NCBI GenBank assembly: GCA_017525235.1
Contig: JAFXTC010000031.1
Coordinates: forward strand, 1 to 64,000
DNA: 64,000 nucleotides
Reading direction: 5' to 3'
Origin: Bacteroidaceae bacterium
Lineage (GTDB): Bacteria; Bacteroidota; Bacteroidia; Bacteroidales; Bacteroidaceae
Below, piece after piece: positions 25,343 through 33,734 of the stretch (positions are counted from its first letter, which is position 1; the number at the start of each line of letters is the position of its first letter). The notes under the pieces are model-generated. The model saw only the letters and a program-made list of their open reading frames with translations. It was not told where the DNA came from and made no database searches. The position numbers and the translations under genes are program-made.

Positions 25343-27246
25343 TCAAATACCAAAAGGAATCCGCCTTGCGGCAGGCAGGAGAACGAGAGCTCGTCCGTTG
25401 CTTTTACCTTCCTGTGACTGATGGCAAAAGTTGTCTCATCAGCACCATCGGCAAAAACCTTCATTTCGTGCGTACCTTTTGAAAGGAAGTCGGACAGGAA
25501 CTGGAAATCCTGTCTCGTATTCTGCCCATTGAGCCCTGCCACATACCAGATAGAACCGCTTCTACGAGCCACAACAAATGATTCTCCAGGATAGCCGGCA
25601 ACGAAGCGTGTCTCGTCCCATACCACAGGCACCGTCTGCATGTGATGTTTAGCCTCATCAGGTAACTGCAGGAAACCATCTGGACGGTCGGCCCAATGCT
25701 GAACACCCGACTCAAAGGCTACAGAGAGAGCCAGTTCGTGGGCATAGGATGTCTTATGCTGATGTTGCGAATGAGTGAAGGCTACAGGTGTATAATCCAT
25801 TGGTCCCACAACATTGCGGGTATAAGGCAACAGACAATTGATGCGTGCCCCATTATCCGTCATATACGGTGCATTGTTATATTGCTCCGCTCCATAGACA
25901 GCCTCCTGCGACATAAGATGAGGATAGGTGCGACTCCAACCTCGTGGCAGCGTACAACCGTGAAAGTTGACCATCATCTGAAACTTTGCGGCATCCTCCA
26001 GGATATCAAGGTAATAAGCTATCATCTGTTGTTTGTCGCTCTCGAAGAAATCTACCTTTACGCCTACCACGCCCAGACTTTTGAGCCACGTAAACTCCTT
26101 CACTCGGTTCTCATGAGTCAGCATACGGTCGAGCGGCGTTGAACGTACTCCCGTATGAGTACCGCCAGAGTTGTACCACATCCAAGGTTTAATGCCTTTG
26201 GATAGCGCATAAGCCACAGCATCCTCCAACTTACCGCTGTTGGTCATCTGATCCCACTCCCAGTCGAAGAGCACATACTCCCACCCCATCTCTGCAGCTA
26301 AATCGACGTACTGACGACAAATCTGATAATCCTTTGTACCATGATTATAAGCCCAGTACACCCAAGCCGCCCTACCGGGTTTTATCCACGACAAATCCTT
26401 CATTGCCGTTGCATCAGAAACGTTCTCAACCAACGTCGACTGCACCACATCCTTCAGTTCTCCCATAATAGCAACATGCCATGGCGACACCCAAGTGTCG
26501 CTCCAAACGGGATTCACAGCACCCTGACCGTTTCCCTCGTAGGCAAAAGGAAAGGACACCTTGTACTGATTGGCATCTGCCGAATTATTAAGATGTGTGG
26601 TACAATAACAACGTGTAGCATTGGCCTCTGTCAGCAGGATAAATGTTCCATCGTGCTCAAACAGAGCTGGATAGTTCCACGCTCCTGTGGTTCCTCCCCT
26701 TTCCTGATAAGGGAAGTCGCCCTCGTAGCTGGTAACAAACTTCTGAATCCAGCGATGGCTCTCTGTCGGTATATAATAGGTTGTCTGTTCATCTGTGAAC
26801 TCCAACAGTTTCTTCGCCTCGTTAGCCAACAGATAGCGAAAGGCAAGTCCGTCGTTAAACAAGCGCACCTCCACCTTCATCGGTATGTTTTCCGCATTTG
26901 CAAAAGACAAGACCGACTGCCGATACTTTGCCTTAATCCTCCTCTGCTTGCCATGAATATTGGTATATTGTTCTCTTTTAGATTGTGGCTTCGAAACAGA
27001 AACCAGTTTTAACCCCTTGGAGAAGTCGTTCTCCCTGGTGCTAAAGCCCAGTCTAATACGCAAAAGTTCCTGTCCGTCGGGATTATTTATCGCAAGAAAC
27101 GTCTCATCTTCTTCTTGAAGCATAATCACACATAACCTGCCATCCGGGCTCTTTTGTGGCGTAAACAAACCCTGAGCACTCACTGCGCAACATGCCAAGA
27201 ACAGGCTAAAAGCAATTCCTAATGTATTTATTCCGCTCATTCTCAT
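25339..27246 (-). CDS. GH97 glycosidase, second copy, retaining type
   Basis: A 635-residue exported enzyme (start at 27246, MRMSGINTLGIAF; ATG 27240 is also possible). The longer frame to 27282 is rejected because the -7 element at 27262-27270 lies inside it. Layout as in other GH97: N-terminal beta-sandwich (SPDGRLCVIM), then barrel motifs PGRAAWVYWAYN, YVLFDWEWDQM and GVVGVKVDFFESDKQ, with the Asp typical of the retaining group, and C-terminal beta domain. Candidate acid/base Glu in MSQEAVYGAEQYN. It is clearly distant from the GH97 at 19.0-20.9 kb, so the two probably differ in substrate. The 3' end overlaps pyrH by 4 bp. Confidence 0.9.
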   Translation of the reverse strand: MRMSGINTLGIAFSLFLACCAVSAQGLFTPQKSPDGRLCVIMLQEEDETFLAINNPDGQELLRIRLGFSTRENDFSKGLKLVSVSKPQSKREQYTNIHGKQRRIKAKYRQSVLSFANAENIPMKVEVRLFNDGLAFRYLLANEAKKLLEFTDEQTTYYIPTESHRWIQKFVTSYEGDFPYQERGGTTGAWNYPALFEHDGTFILLTEANATRCYCTTHLNNSADANQYKVSFPFAYEGNGQGAVNPVWSDTWVSPWHVAIMGELKDVVQSTLVENVSDATAMKDLSWIKPGRAAWVYWAYNHGTKDYQICRQYVDLAAEMGWEYVLFDWEWDQMTNSGKLEDAVAYALSKGIKPWMWYNSGGTHTGVRSTPLDRMLTHENRVKEFTWLKSLGVVGVKVDFFESDKQQMIAYYLDILEDAAKFQMMVNFHGCTLPRGWSRTYPHLMSQEAVYGAEQYNNAPYMTDNGARINCLLPYTRNVVGPMDYTPVAFTHSQHQHKTSYAHELALSVAFESGVQHWADRPDGFLQLPDEAKHHMQTVPVVWDETRFVAGYPGESFVVARRSGSIWYVAGLNGQNTRQDFQFLSDFLSKGTHEMKVFADGADETTFAISHRKVKATDELSFSCLPQGGFLLVFD

Positions 27247-27261
27247 ACCTTTATTTTTTTT

Positions 27262-27270
27262 GCAAAAGTA
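27262..27270 (-). promoter_or_regulatory. -7 element of the second GH97 gene
   Basis: TACTTTTGC on the minus strand, 16 bp upstream of the ATG at 27246. Confidence 0.55.
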
Positions 27271-27478
27271 CGAAGAAACCATTAGCGAACCAACAGGTTC
27301 CCCATTATATTTGCTATAAAATCAACAAACCACACGTGGAGGGTAATTATTTTTGACACATGATAAAAGTGTCTAGTTTTCTAACACCAAATTAATGGTT
27401 TTATAAGACTACATGTCACCTTATTTGTAGTTTGGTTTTTGGTTTAATATAGCAAGGGAACCACCATTGCGAAGTGAA

Positions 27479-27505
27479 CCCCGAAAGCTTTTCTAACTTT
27501 CGGGG
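27479..27505. repeat. 9-bp inverted repeat between GH97 and the cysteine-rich gene
   Basis: CCCCGAAAG, nine-base loop, CTTTCGGGG. No T-tract on either side. With the dyad at 27523-27538 it may end the minus-strand operon. Neighbouring sequence (27340-27480) holds a CACACGTGG word like the 22-bp array at 2.05 kb and no gene. Confidence 0.5.
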
Positions 27506-27522
27506 CTCATTCCTGAGTTGGC

Positions 27523-27538
27523 ATGCCCACTTGGGCAT
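27523..27538. repeat. tight palindrome behind the cysteine-rich gene
   Basis: ATGCCCA-CT-TGGGCAT, a perfect 7-bp inverted repeat with two central bases, 19 bp after the stop of the minus-strand gene. Possible operator or processing site. Confidence 0.45.
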
Positions 27539-27556
27539 AATATTCAAAACAAAAAT

Positions 27557-27940
27557 TTATAAGCCTAACTGCTTCTTGGCTTCCTCAGCACCCTTGTCGA
27601 TTGCCTTGCTAGCCTCAGACTTACCAGCCTCTACAACATCGTTGGCAGCATCCTTTACAGTCTGCTCTAGGCTCTTCCCCTCTTCGGTCTGCTCACATGC
27701 CTTGTCGCATTCTTTTTCACAAGCTTTCTCGCACTCCTTCTCACAAGTCTCGGTAGCGCAAGCCTTCTGAGCGCACTCACAAGGATCACACTCGCAAGGG
27801 TCGCATTTGCACTGACCACACTCACAAGGTTCGCACTTGCAGGTATCACATGCACAACCTTCAGACTTCTTGCACTTATCACAGCAAGATGCAAATGAAA
27901 TGGCTGCAACTGCCATTACCATAAATAATAACTTCTTCAT
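27557..27940 (-). CDS. small cysteine-rich lipoprotein, metallothionein-like
   Basis: 127 residues. MKKLLFMVMAVAAISFASC is a lipoprotein signal with the lipidated Cys followed by another Cys. The next 65 residues carry 21 cysteines in all in two repeat types: C-x-C-x-x repeats (CKCEPCECGQCKCDPCECDP...) with a 5-residue period, then CEKECEKACEKECDKACEQ with a 4-residue period. The final 45 residues are a charged helix (TVKDAANDVVEAGKSEASKAI). Such clustered Cys can bind soft metals or form disulfides; which is true here cannot be read from the sequence. It lies 61 bp behind the Cthe_2159-type gene on the same strand, with no promoter visible in between, so it is probably the last gene of that operon. 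Composition is unlike any neighbour. Confidence 0.7.
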   Translation of the reverse strand: MKKLLFMVMAVAAISFASCCDKCKKSEGCACDTCKCEPCECGQCKCDPCECDPCECAQKACATETCEKECEKACEKECDKACEQTEEGKSLEQTVKDAANDVVEAGKSEASKAIDKGAEEAKKQLGL

Positions 27941-28001
27941 CGTTGTTAATTGGTTAATTAGTTAAACATTTATTGCTTCTTCTCTAAAAAGATTTTTCTT
28001 C

Positions 28002-29243
28002 TTAATCCATAGGCGGCATAGTATCGGTAGAAGTAACTTTATTATTCCTTGCAGTTACAGTAGCATCTGGGCCAACATAATACAAACCGTCAACCTTAAT
28101 ACCACGAGATTTAGTACCCGAGTTAGAAATCATCACCTTTCCAGCTGTAACAGCCATATTCTGAGTAACTTTGATTCCCATACAACGGGTTTCGTCATCC
28201 GTAACCTCGTCTTCATAAACACCTCCTGTAGCACGAATCTGTATTTGGGTAGTTTCGCAGTCCTCATTAATTAGCAGATGCCTAGCTACTGAGATACCTT
28301 TGCTTCCTTTTCCTGAAGCCGTGATATCGAACGTACCACCATTGATGGTCATTTTATCGGCCGACTTTATTCCTTTCTTATCGTCAGCAGCAACAGTAAC
28401 ATTGATTGAACCACCCTGAATAAAGATTTGTCCGTTGAATTCTTTATCCGGATTAGGAGTGACATCGTCATCCAACGTCAGAATCTCTGTCTGAATACCA
28501 TCACCCTGCTGTCCGCTAATGACTACTGTACCACCCTTCATCAGGAAATACTGACCTGCATGGATACCATCGCTGACAGCTCCATTAACAGTAATGCTGC
28601 CCGTTGATTTCTTCAACTCCAAATATTCCTTTGTACAAATACCATGTTTGGCATTTCCTGTCACAGTAAGACTACCACCACCTTCAATCTCCAAGTGTCC
28701 CTTGCAGTAGAGGGTGGCCTTCTGTAACCCGTCAGCAGCATCTTCCAGCGTGTTGTTTGTACCATCGTTTAGTATTAGCCCCACACGCTTTCCACATAGA
28801 ATATCCAATGCTGCGCCCTTTTGGGAGATAAGGTGCAATTCATTCAGATAGAACTTACATTTATAGCTGCCAGTATATGTAAGCGAGCCATTGGTGCTGG
28901 AACCTTGCAGTACAAACTCCAACTCATTGTGTGTGTTGGTGCTGTTAACAACCACATCGCCCCCTTCTACTGAACAGTCAACACCCAGCACATTGCCTTT
29001 CTCCACAGTTGCCAGAGCACCATTCCATGTTATAGTAATGACATGCACAAAAGTAATGCTGTCAACCTGACTGGTTTGGTACGTCTCGCCCTCTGCCGTA
29101 AAAGATGCGCCGCCTACAGCATACGTAACCTCAGACAAGGGCACCTTGGTATTACTGCCATTCTCCCAGATTCGCATATACTCCTGAGCCGATGCAATAG
29201 CGCATACAGCCAAGAACAAAAGAAGTGAAAATATCTTCTTCAC
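28002..29243 (-). CDS. Cthe_2159-type right-handed beta-helix surface protein
   Basis: A 413-residue exported protein (signal MKKIFSLLLFLAVCAIASA). After a short N-terminal beta domain (about 20-70) the rest is a series of beta-helix coils: repeated G-G-x-[LIV]-x-[VI]-x-[GAS] strings such as GGGSLTVTG, KKSTGSITVNGAVSDGIHA, KGGTVVISGQQGDGIQT, QGGSINVTVAADDKKGIKS and NGGTFDITASGKGSKGI. This matches the carbohydrate-binding Cthe_2159 family (DUF4353), whose founder binds pectin-like polymers and calcium. Such proteins go together with CotH kinases, VTC and DUF4956 proteins in many bacteria (established from genome context, function unproven). In this operon it follows VTC, DUF4956, DUF2490 and a small secreted protein; a homologous domain is fused to CotH at 61-64 kb. 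Confidence 0.85.
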   Translation of the reverse strand: MKKIFSLLLFLAVCAIASAQEYMRIWENGSNTKVPLSEVTYAVGGASFTAEGETYQTSQVDSITFVHVITITWNGALATVEKGNVLGVDCSVEGGDVVVNSTNTHNELEFVLQGSSTNGSLTYTGSYKCKFYLNELHLISQKGAALDILCGKRVGLILNDGTNNTLEDAADGLQKATLYCKGHLEIEGGGSLTVTGNAKHGICTKEYLELKKSTGSITVNGAVSDGIHAGQYFLMKGGTVVISGQQGDGIQTEILTLDDDVTPNPDKEFNGQIFIQGGSINVTVAADDKKGIKSADKMTINGGTFDITASGKGSKGISVARHLLINEDCETTQIQIRATGGVYEDEVTDDETRCMGIKVTQNMAVTAGKVMISNSGTKSRGIKVDGLYYVGPDATVTARNNKVTSTDTMPPMD

Positions 29244-29267
29244 CTTAAAAAAATCTAAATATGGTTT

Positions 29268-29717
29268 TTACTTTGTCAACTTAATGGTCTTGTCGCCCAT
29301 ATTAACAATGTACAGGCCCGACTTTAAGTTGTTCATGTTGATGTTGGCGCCTTTCTTAACATTAGCCATCTGAACCAAAGCTCCGTTGGCACTGTAGATG
29401 CGCAACATGCCGTCACCATCGACCCTCAGTTTACCATCTTTGTACTGCAAGTTCTCTGCCTCCTGAGGAAGAGCCTCGATAGCATCGGGGTCATCAACAG
29501 AGAAATACATCTTTTTAATCTCGCTCAAAGGATAAGTATACTCTCCTGTTGTGGTAGTGACAACACAGTTGCCATTAGCAAAAGTAATCTTCTGAATAGT
29601 AGGCAACGAAATGTAGTCTTCGCCAGAAGATGATACTGTAAGGAAATTGTACTTGTCTGCCCACATTGTAGTGCTTGCCATTAAAAGAATGGCTACCAAG
29701 AAATGCTTCATATTCAT
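29268..29717 (-). CDS. small secreted protein with C-terminal sorting-like tag
   Basis: 149 residues: signal peptide (MNMKHFLVAILLMASTTMWA), a short beta-rich region beginning KYNFLTVSSSGEDYISLPTIQKITFANG, then a C-terminal module of about 60 residues with LRVDGDGMLRIYSANGALVQ ending KSGLYIVNMGDKTIKLTK, which looks like a full type IX-like sorting domain (Por secretion tail). The N-terminal half resembles the start of the next gene product (both have an S-L-P/V-P-L-S-E-type segment). Function unknown. It is 22 bp after DUF2490 and 24 bp before the beta-helix gene, so co-transcribed. Confidence 0.75.
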   Translation of the reverse strand: MNMKHFLVAILLMASTTMWADKYNFLTVSSSGEDYISLPTIQKITFANGNCVVTTTTGEYTYPLSEIKKMYFSVDDPDAIEALPQEAENLQYKDGKLRVDGDGMLRIYSANGALVQMANVKKGANINMNNLKSGLYIVNMGDKTIKLTK

Positions 29718-29739
29718 AACCTTTGTTAGTTTGTTGTTA

Positions 29740-30534
29740 TCAGAATTTATAATTATAGCCTACGCTTACTGCATGGATTCGGTTGTCAGCTTTCCCGTCA
29801 TCTTCATTAAAGTCAAATGATAGCACATATGCCAAGGTAAACTCGTTATGTTTATCCAGTTTATAACCTGTTCCTACGGCGGTTCTTACCTTGTCTATAC
29901 ACATGTGATCACCCACACGCACACTGTTGCAAGCCTCGGCAGAAATAAAAGGAGAGAACTTCCATTGTTTTTTGTCGACTTCAAACTTTAGACGGCTACG
30001 GAGCACCTGAGATGACTTTGCCTCTTTTGGTTCTGTTTCTGTTGTTTCACGTATACCTTCTTCCCATGTTACATCATCAATATATTTTTCATATATAGTC
30101 CTTTCAAAACTGTAGCTAGGACGATAGGTTAGCTGATAACGTTCACGCAAAGATATTCGCAGCCATTTCCAAAATCTCTTATCTGCTGTTGCCTCAACAA
30201 TGAATCTGTGGCGAGGATAAGCGTATGCGGGTCTGATGCTATATTCGTCATCAACAGCAGGGTCGCCCTTCATTTTTTTACACTTCCTATTATATAATAA
30301 GGTATAACCGACTCCAAACTTGATGAGTTTGTTCAGTTTATAGCCTGCATCCACACCAACGGCCCATCTGGCATTCTCCTGTGCACGGTACTCTGCTTCC
30401 AGGCCTAAGCTCCACTTGGTGCCCAAGTTCTTCTTTGCACCCAGAGAAACCCAAGTGGCATACTCATCGGTCCACTGTGCACTGAGCATAGTGGGAATCA
30501 GCAAAAAAACGATCAAGAGAATCTTCTGTTTCAT
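29740..30534 (-). CDS. DUF2490 outer-membrane beta-barrel protein
   Basis: A 264-residue protein with signal peptide MKQKILLIVFLLIPTMLSA. The body alternates short amphipathic strands (WSLGLEAEYRAQ, AVGVDAGYKL, FGVGYTLLYN, FIVEATADKRF) and ends in an aromatic residue (SVGYNYKF), the usual outer-membrane barrel end. The motif W-x-x-x-x-L-x-x-R-x-R is seen in RISLRERYQLTYR. DUF2490 proteins have no known function; they occur with CotH/VTC/DUF4956 modules in Bacteroidetes. Starts 2 bp after the DUF4956 stop. Confidence 0.82.
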   Translation of the reverse strand: MKQKILLIVFLLIPTMLSAQWTDEYATWVSLGAKKNLGTKWSLGLEAEYRAQENARWAVGVDAGYKLNKLIKFGVGYTLLYNRKCKKMKGDPAVDDEYSIRPAYAYPRHRFIVEATADKRFWKWLRISLRERYQLTYRPSYSFERTIYEKYIDDVTWEEGIRETTETEPKEAKSSQVLRSRLKFEVDKKQWKFSPFISAEACNSVRVGDHMCIDKVRTAVGTGYKLDKHNEFTLAYVLSFDFNEDDGKADNRIHAVSVGYNYKF

Positions 30535-30536
30535 AA

Positions 30537-31247
30537 TTAACGGGGCATTTTCATTACACCTTCTATGCTGTTGCCGCGATCCTGTGGCTCATCGTAATAG
30601 ATGCGAATGAGACAACTGTCCTTCAGATAGTCTATCATACCCACTTCTATTCGCAGAATCTTCAAACCGGTACGCTTCTCCAAATCAGCCTTCAGCTCCT
30701 CGCGCTTATCAGGTGCTATCAGTGCCACATTATCGTACTTAATGTACTTGCTGCACAAGGTACTGACCAACTTGCTGCTCTCGAACAGCCAAGCCATACC
30801 GATGAAAATTAAGTTGACAAAGATAATGGTAACCAGTCCGAAGCCATCCCAATAATCTGCCTTTGGATGATATTCTGCTCTACCCAAAGCATTTACCACA
30901 CTTACGGCAATGAGCATAAAGAGGTATGTCATCTCGCGAATGGGCACAGCCTCAGTACGGAAACGCATGATGCCAAAGATGGCAAACAAACCCATTGCGG
31001 CACCAAGATTCATACCGTCGCCCTCCATCAGGGAAACCAACAAGAAAATGCTGGCAGACATCAGGATAAAGATGAACATGTAGTCGCGACGCTGGCTGCG
31101 AGGGAAATAGAAACAACGTGCGATAATGCATACTACCGCCAAATTGATGACGAAGCGCATCACCAATGAAATGAAATGCTGGGGGTCGAAAAGTGTCAAA
31201 CCGATAAGGTTACCCAACTGATAGTTAATGTCGTTAATGAAATCCAT
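30537..31247 (-). CDS. DUF4956 inner-membrane protein
   Basis: 236 residues with four predicted membrane segments: about 26-44 (SLVMRFVINLAVVCIIARC), 55-72, 80-92 and 104-160, of which the last is a pair. The family signature GLFAIFGIMRFRTEAVPIREMTYLF sits in the middle, and the soluble C-terminal domain (about 165-236) follows. Partner of VTC-domain proteins in many phyla; thought to act with the polymerase at the membrane, but unproven. 18 bp after the VTC gene and 2 bp before DUF2490. Confidence 0.88.
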   Translation of the reverse strand: MDFINDINYQLGNLIGLTLFDPQHFISLVMRFVINLAVVCIIARCFYFPRSQRRDYMFIFILMSASIFLLVSLMEGDGMNLGAAMGLFAIFGIMRFRTEAVPIREMTYLFMLIAVSVVNALGRAEYHPKADYWDGFGLVTIIFVNLIFIGMAWLFESSKLVSTLCSKYIKYDNVALIAPDKREELKADLEKRTGLKILRIEVGMIDYLKDSCLIRIYYDEPQDRGNSIEGVMKMPR

Positions 31248-31265
31248 ATTGTTTGCTAGTTGTTT

Positions 31266-32039
31266 TTAATTAATCTTTGTATTAGCCAGTTTACCCAGCA
31301 CAACCATCTTCTGCTTAAAAAGGTTCGTTTTAAGGTTTTTATTTGTCATCACACTGCCTATGCAATACTTACTGAAACCTGATGGCTTGATGCGCAATGT
31401 TCGCAGAATCTCCAGTACAGGACTGTACACGTTACCATCGCGCTTCAACTCAATGATTACCAGAGGACCCGTTTCCGCATCGTTGCCCGTTTCTATATTG
31501 TGAAAATGTACATCATAATCTATCGTCAAGCGCTCTGTCTTGCCATAATTCACCAATGTAATACGGTGGAACTGGTTGCGTACAGTAGGATGCATTTCAC
31601 AGAGTCCCTGATGAACAAGACCTTCTACGAACTCTCCATTCGCACCCTGAACGACAATATCTTGACCGGGCACCTCTACCCGTTTCTTTTTTGTACGACC
31701 ATGATTGTTCTTGGTTTTCACCTCCAAGAAGGTTAAGTCACTATCCATGTAAGTGCGTACACGCACCTTCTGACGCGGAGCTCTGCCATTATGGTGCTCC
31801 AAAAAGAAGCGATGATTGTCCGTATCCCAGTAAGTAGTCATGTAATTGGCTATCTTGCTATCGTTATTGAATTGTGCGTAATACTTGCCTTGTGCCAACT
31901 CCAACAATTGGGCTAGTTTCTCCTTACTGGTAACAAATTTCGTGTCCGTACGATTCATCAAACGGATACTTGACATTTGTTCCAATGTTATGGGCTCCAA
32001 ATGTTGCAACAATTCATTAATACGAGCGTCAATTTCCAT
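31266..32039 (-). CDS. VTC-domain (polyphosphate polymerase-like) protein
   Basis: 257 residues from ATG 32039 (MEIDARINELLQ); the longer frame starts within the -7 element at 32061-32068 and is rejected. The tunnel-fold residues of the VTC family are in place: RTDTKF near residue 35, QKVRVRTY near 100, LEVKTKNNHGRTKKKR near 114, LTIDYDVHF, VIIELKRD and GFSKYCIGS at the end. In yeast Vtc4 this domain makes polyphosphate from ATP; bacterial members have been annotated as polyphosphate polymerases but are mostly untested. It lacks membrane segments of its own and probably works with the DUF4956 protein encoded next. First gene of a six-gene operon with its own promoter. Confidence 0.88.
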   Translation of the reverse strand: MEIDARINELLQHLEPITLEQMSSIRLMNRTDTKFVTSKEKLAQLLELAQGKYYAQFNNDSKIANYMTTYWDTDNHRFFLEHHNGRAPRQKVRVRTYMDSDLTFLEVKTKNNHGRTKKKRVEVPGQDIVVQGANGEFVEGLVHQGLCEMHPTVRNQFHRITLVNYGKTERLTIDYDVHFHNIETGNDAETGPLVIIELKRDGNVYSPVLEILRTLRIKPSGFSKYCIGSVMTNKNLKTNLFKQKMVVLGKLANTKIN

Positions 32040-32060
32040 CATATTGTACAATAATCGGCA

Positions 32061-32131
32061 CAAATATAGGAAAAAATATACATTTCCACTGCCTGCGACT
32101 TGTTTTTTTCAAATAAAAAACATACTTTTGC
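32061..32131. promoter_or_regulatory. divergent promoters of the VTC operon and frr
   Basis: Minus: TATATTTG at 32061-32068, 22 bp before the VTC start. Plus: TACTTTTGC at 32123-32131, 51 bp before frr. The 54 bp between are A/T-rich. Confidence 0.6.
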
Positions 32132-32181
32132 TTCACGATTGTAGCAAAGTTATTAAGAACCAAAGTAAATAAGGACCTATT

Positions 32182-32742
32182 ATGATTGATGTAAAGGAAA
32201 CTTTGGCACTAGCCGAGGAAAAAATGGAAGAAGCCGTAATGTATCTGGATGATTCATTAGCACGCATTCGTGCAGGAAAGGCTAACGTAAAGATATTGGA
32301 CGGCATTCGCGTAGACAGCTACGGGAGCCTTGTTCCCTTGAACAATGTAGCAGCCATCAATACTCCGGATGCTCGCACCATTGCCATCAAGCCTTGGGAC
32401 AAGACTATGTTCAAGGTTATTGAGAAAGCCATCATTGACAGTGAAGTTGGTATCATGCCTGACAATAATGGTGAGATTATCCGCCTGAACATTCCCCCTT
32501 TGACAGAAGAGCGCCGTAAGCAGCTTGTCAAGCAATGTGGCAAGGAAGAAGAACAGGCTAAGATTAGTGTCCGCAATGCCCGTCGCGACATTCTGGAGAA
32601 ACTGAAAAAAGGCATCAAAGACGGCCTTGCTGAGGATGCCGAGAAAGATGCCGAGGCTAAACTGCAGAAAATGCACGACAAGTACATCAAGCAAATTGAG
32701 GATTTGATGGCGGCCAAGGAAAAGGAAATCATGACCGTTTAG
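32182..32742 (+). CDS. frr: ribosome recycling factor
   Basis: Splits post-termination ribosomes together with EF-G. 186 residues, the family length, with the hallmarks [22 protein letters not shown]-type N-terminal core, [17 protein letters not shown] and [13 protein letters not shown]. Followed by rsgA 25 bp downstream; both belong to ribosome maintenance, so a shared transcript is plausible. Confidence 0.96.
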   Translation: MIDVKETLALAEEKMEEAVMYLDDSLARIRAGKANVKILDGIRVDSYGSLVPLNNVAAINTPDARTIAIKPWDKTMFKVIEKAIIDSEVGIMPDNNGEIIRLNIPPLTEERRKQLVKQCGKEEEQAKISVRNARRDILEKLKKGIKDGLAEDAEKDAEAKLQKMHDKYIKQIEDLMAAKEKEIMTV

Positions 32743-32767
32743 TATAGACGTTAGACTATAACAAACA

Positions 32768-33727
32768 TTGACAGGATTAGTCATTAAAAATACTGGAAGC
32801 TGGTACGTTGTCAAGACAGACGACGGCCAGCTTTTTGATTGTAAGGTAAAAGGAAATTTTCGGCTAAAAGGCATTCGGAGTACTAATCCCGTAGCTGTTG
32901 GCGACAGGGTAAGCATTACCTCTCCTTTTGGAGGAGGTCAGGAGGGGGCTTTCATTACAGAAATCCTGGACCGCAAGAATTACATTATCCGCAAGGCCAG
33001 CAACCTCAGCAAGCAAAGTCATATTATTGCAGCAAATGTAGATATGGCGGCACTTATCGTTACAGTATCGCATCCAGAGACCAGCACCACATTTATAGAC
33101 CGCTTTCTGGCCAGTGCCGAAGCCTACCGTGTACCCGTCTTATTAATTTTCAACAAAACCGACATTTATACAGACGATGAGAATCGCTATCTGCAAGCCC
33201 TGATAACATTATACGAATCCATAGGATACTCCTGCCTGCGTTGCAGCGCTTCCACGGGTGAGGGAGTAAATGAAATACATCAGGCGCTGGTAGGTAAAAC
33301 CACATTGCTCAGCGGCAACAGTGGTGTTGGAAAAACAACCCTGCTGAACCGTCTCATCCCTGAGGCTAATGCAAAAACAGCAGAAATCAGCACTACACAT
33401 GACACAGGCATGCACACCACCACCTTCTCCGAAATGTACAGTTTGCCACCTTTCAACGCTCAACGCTCAACGCTCAACTCTTACATAATTGATACTCCCG
33501 GCATCAAAGGTTTTGGCACCTTTGATATGGAACGCACCGAGGTGGCACATTATTTCCGCGAAATATTTCAAATTGGCCAGGAATGCCGCTTCACCGACTG
33601 CACCCACACGACAGAACCACATTGCGCTGTGCTTCAGGCATTAGAAGAACATCGCATCGCACAAAGTCGCTATGCCAGCTACCTTTCTATGTTAGAAGAC
33701 AAGGATGCTGAGAAATATCGAAAATAA
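32768..33727 (+). CDS. rsgA: ribosome small-subunit GTPase A, TTG start
   Basis: 319 residues. A circularly permuted GTPase acting in late 30S assembly. OB fold at the N-terminus (residues 1-70), then the permuted G domain: G4 FNKTD, G1 [13 protein letters not shown]3 DTPG (in [14 protein letters not shown]), and the C-terminal zinc ligands [16 protein letters not shown]. The start is TTG at 32768 because the frame aligns with the family from there (M[11 protein letters not shown]). In the loop before G3 there is a lengthened segment ([13 protein letters not shown]) coded by three copies of the heptamer CAACGCT at 33454-33474; it is likely an inserted repeat and should sit on a surface loop. 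Otherwise complete. Confidence 0.94.
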   Translation: MTGLVIKNTGSWYVVKTDDGQLFDCKVKGNFRLKGIRSTNPVAVGDRVSITSPFGGGQEGAFITEILDRKNYIIRKASNLSKQSHIIAANVDMAALIVTVSHPETSTTFIDRFLASAEAYRVPVLLIFNKTDIYTDDENRYLQALITLYESIGYSCLRCSASTGEGVNEIHQALVGKTTLLSGNSGVGKTTLLNRLIPEANAKTAEISTTHDTGMHTTTFSEMYSLPPFNAQRSTLNSYIIDTPGIKGFGTFDMERTEVAHYFREIFQIGQECRFTDCTHTTEPHCAVLQALEEHRIAQSRYASYLSMLEDKDAEKYRK

Positions 33728-33734
33728 CTTCCCC

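Noticed and set aside
26341-27012. 223-codon frame on plus opposite GH97
   Set aside because: Antisense shadow of a clear GH97 gene with no motif of its own.
27479-27538. Inverted repeats as ends of an insertion sequence
   Set aside because: No transposase, no target duplication, and the dyads are unrelated to each other.
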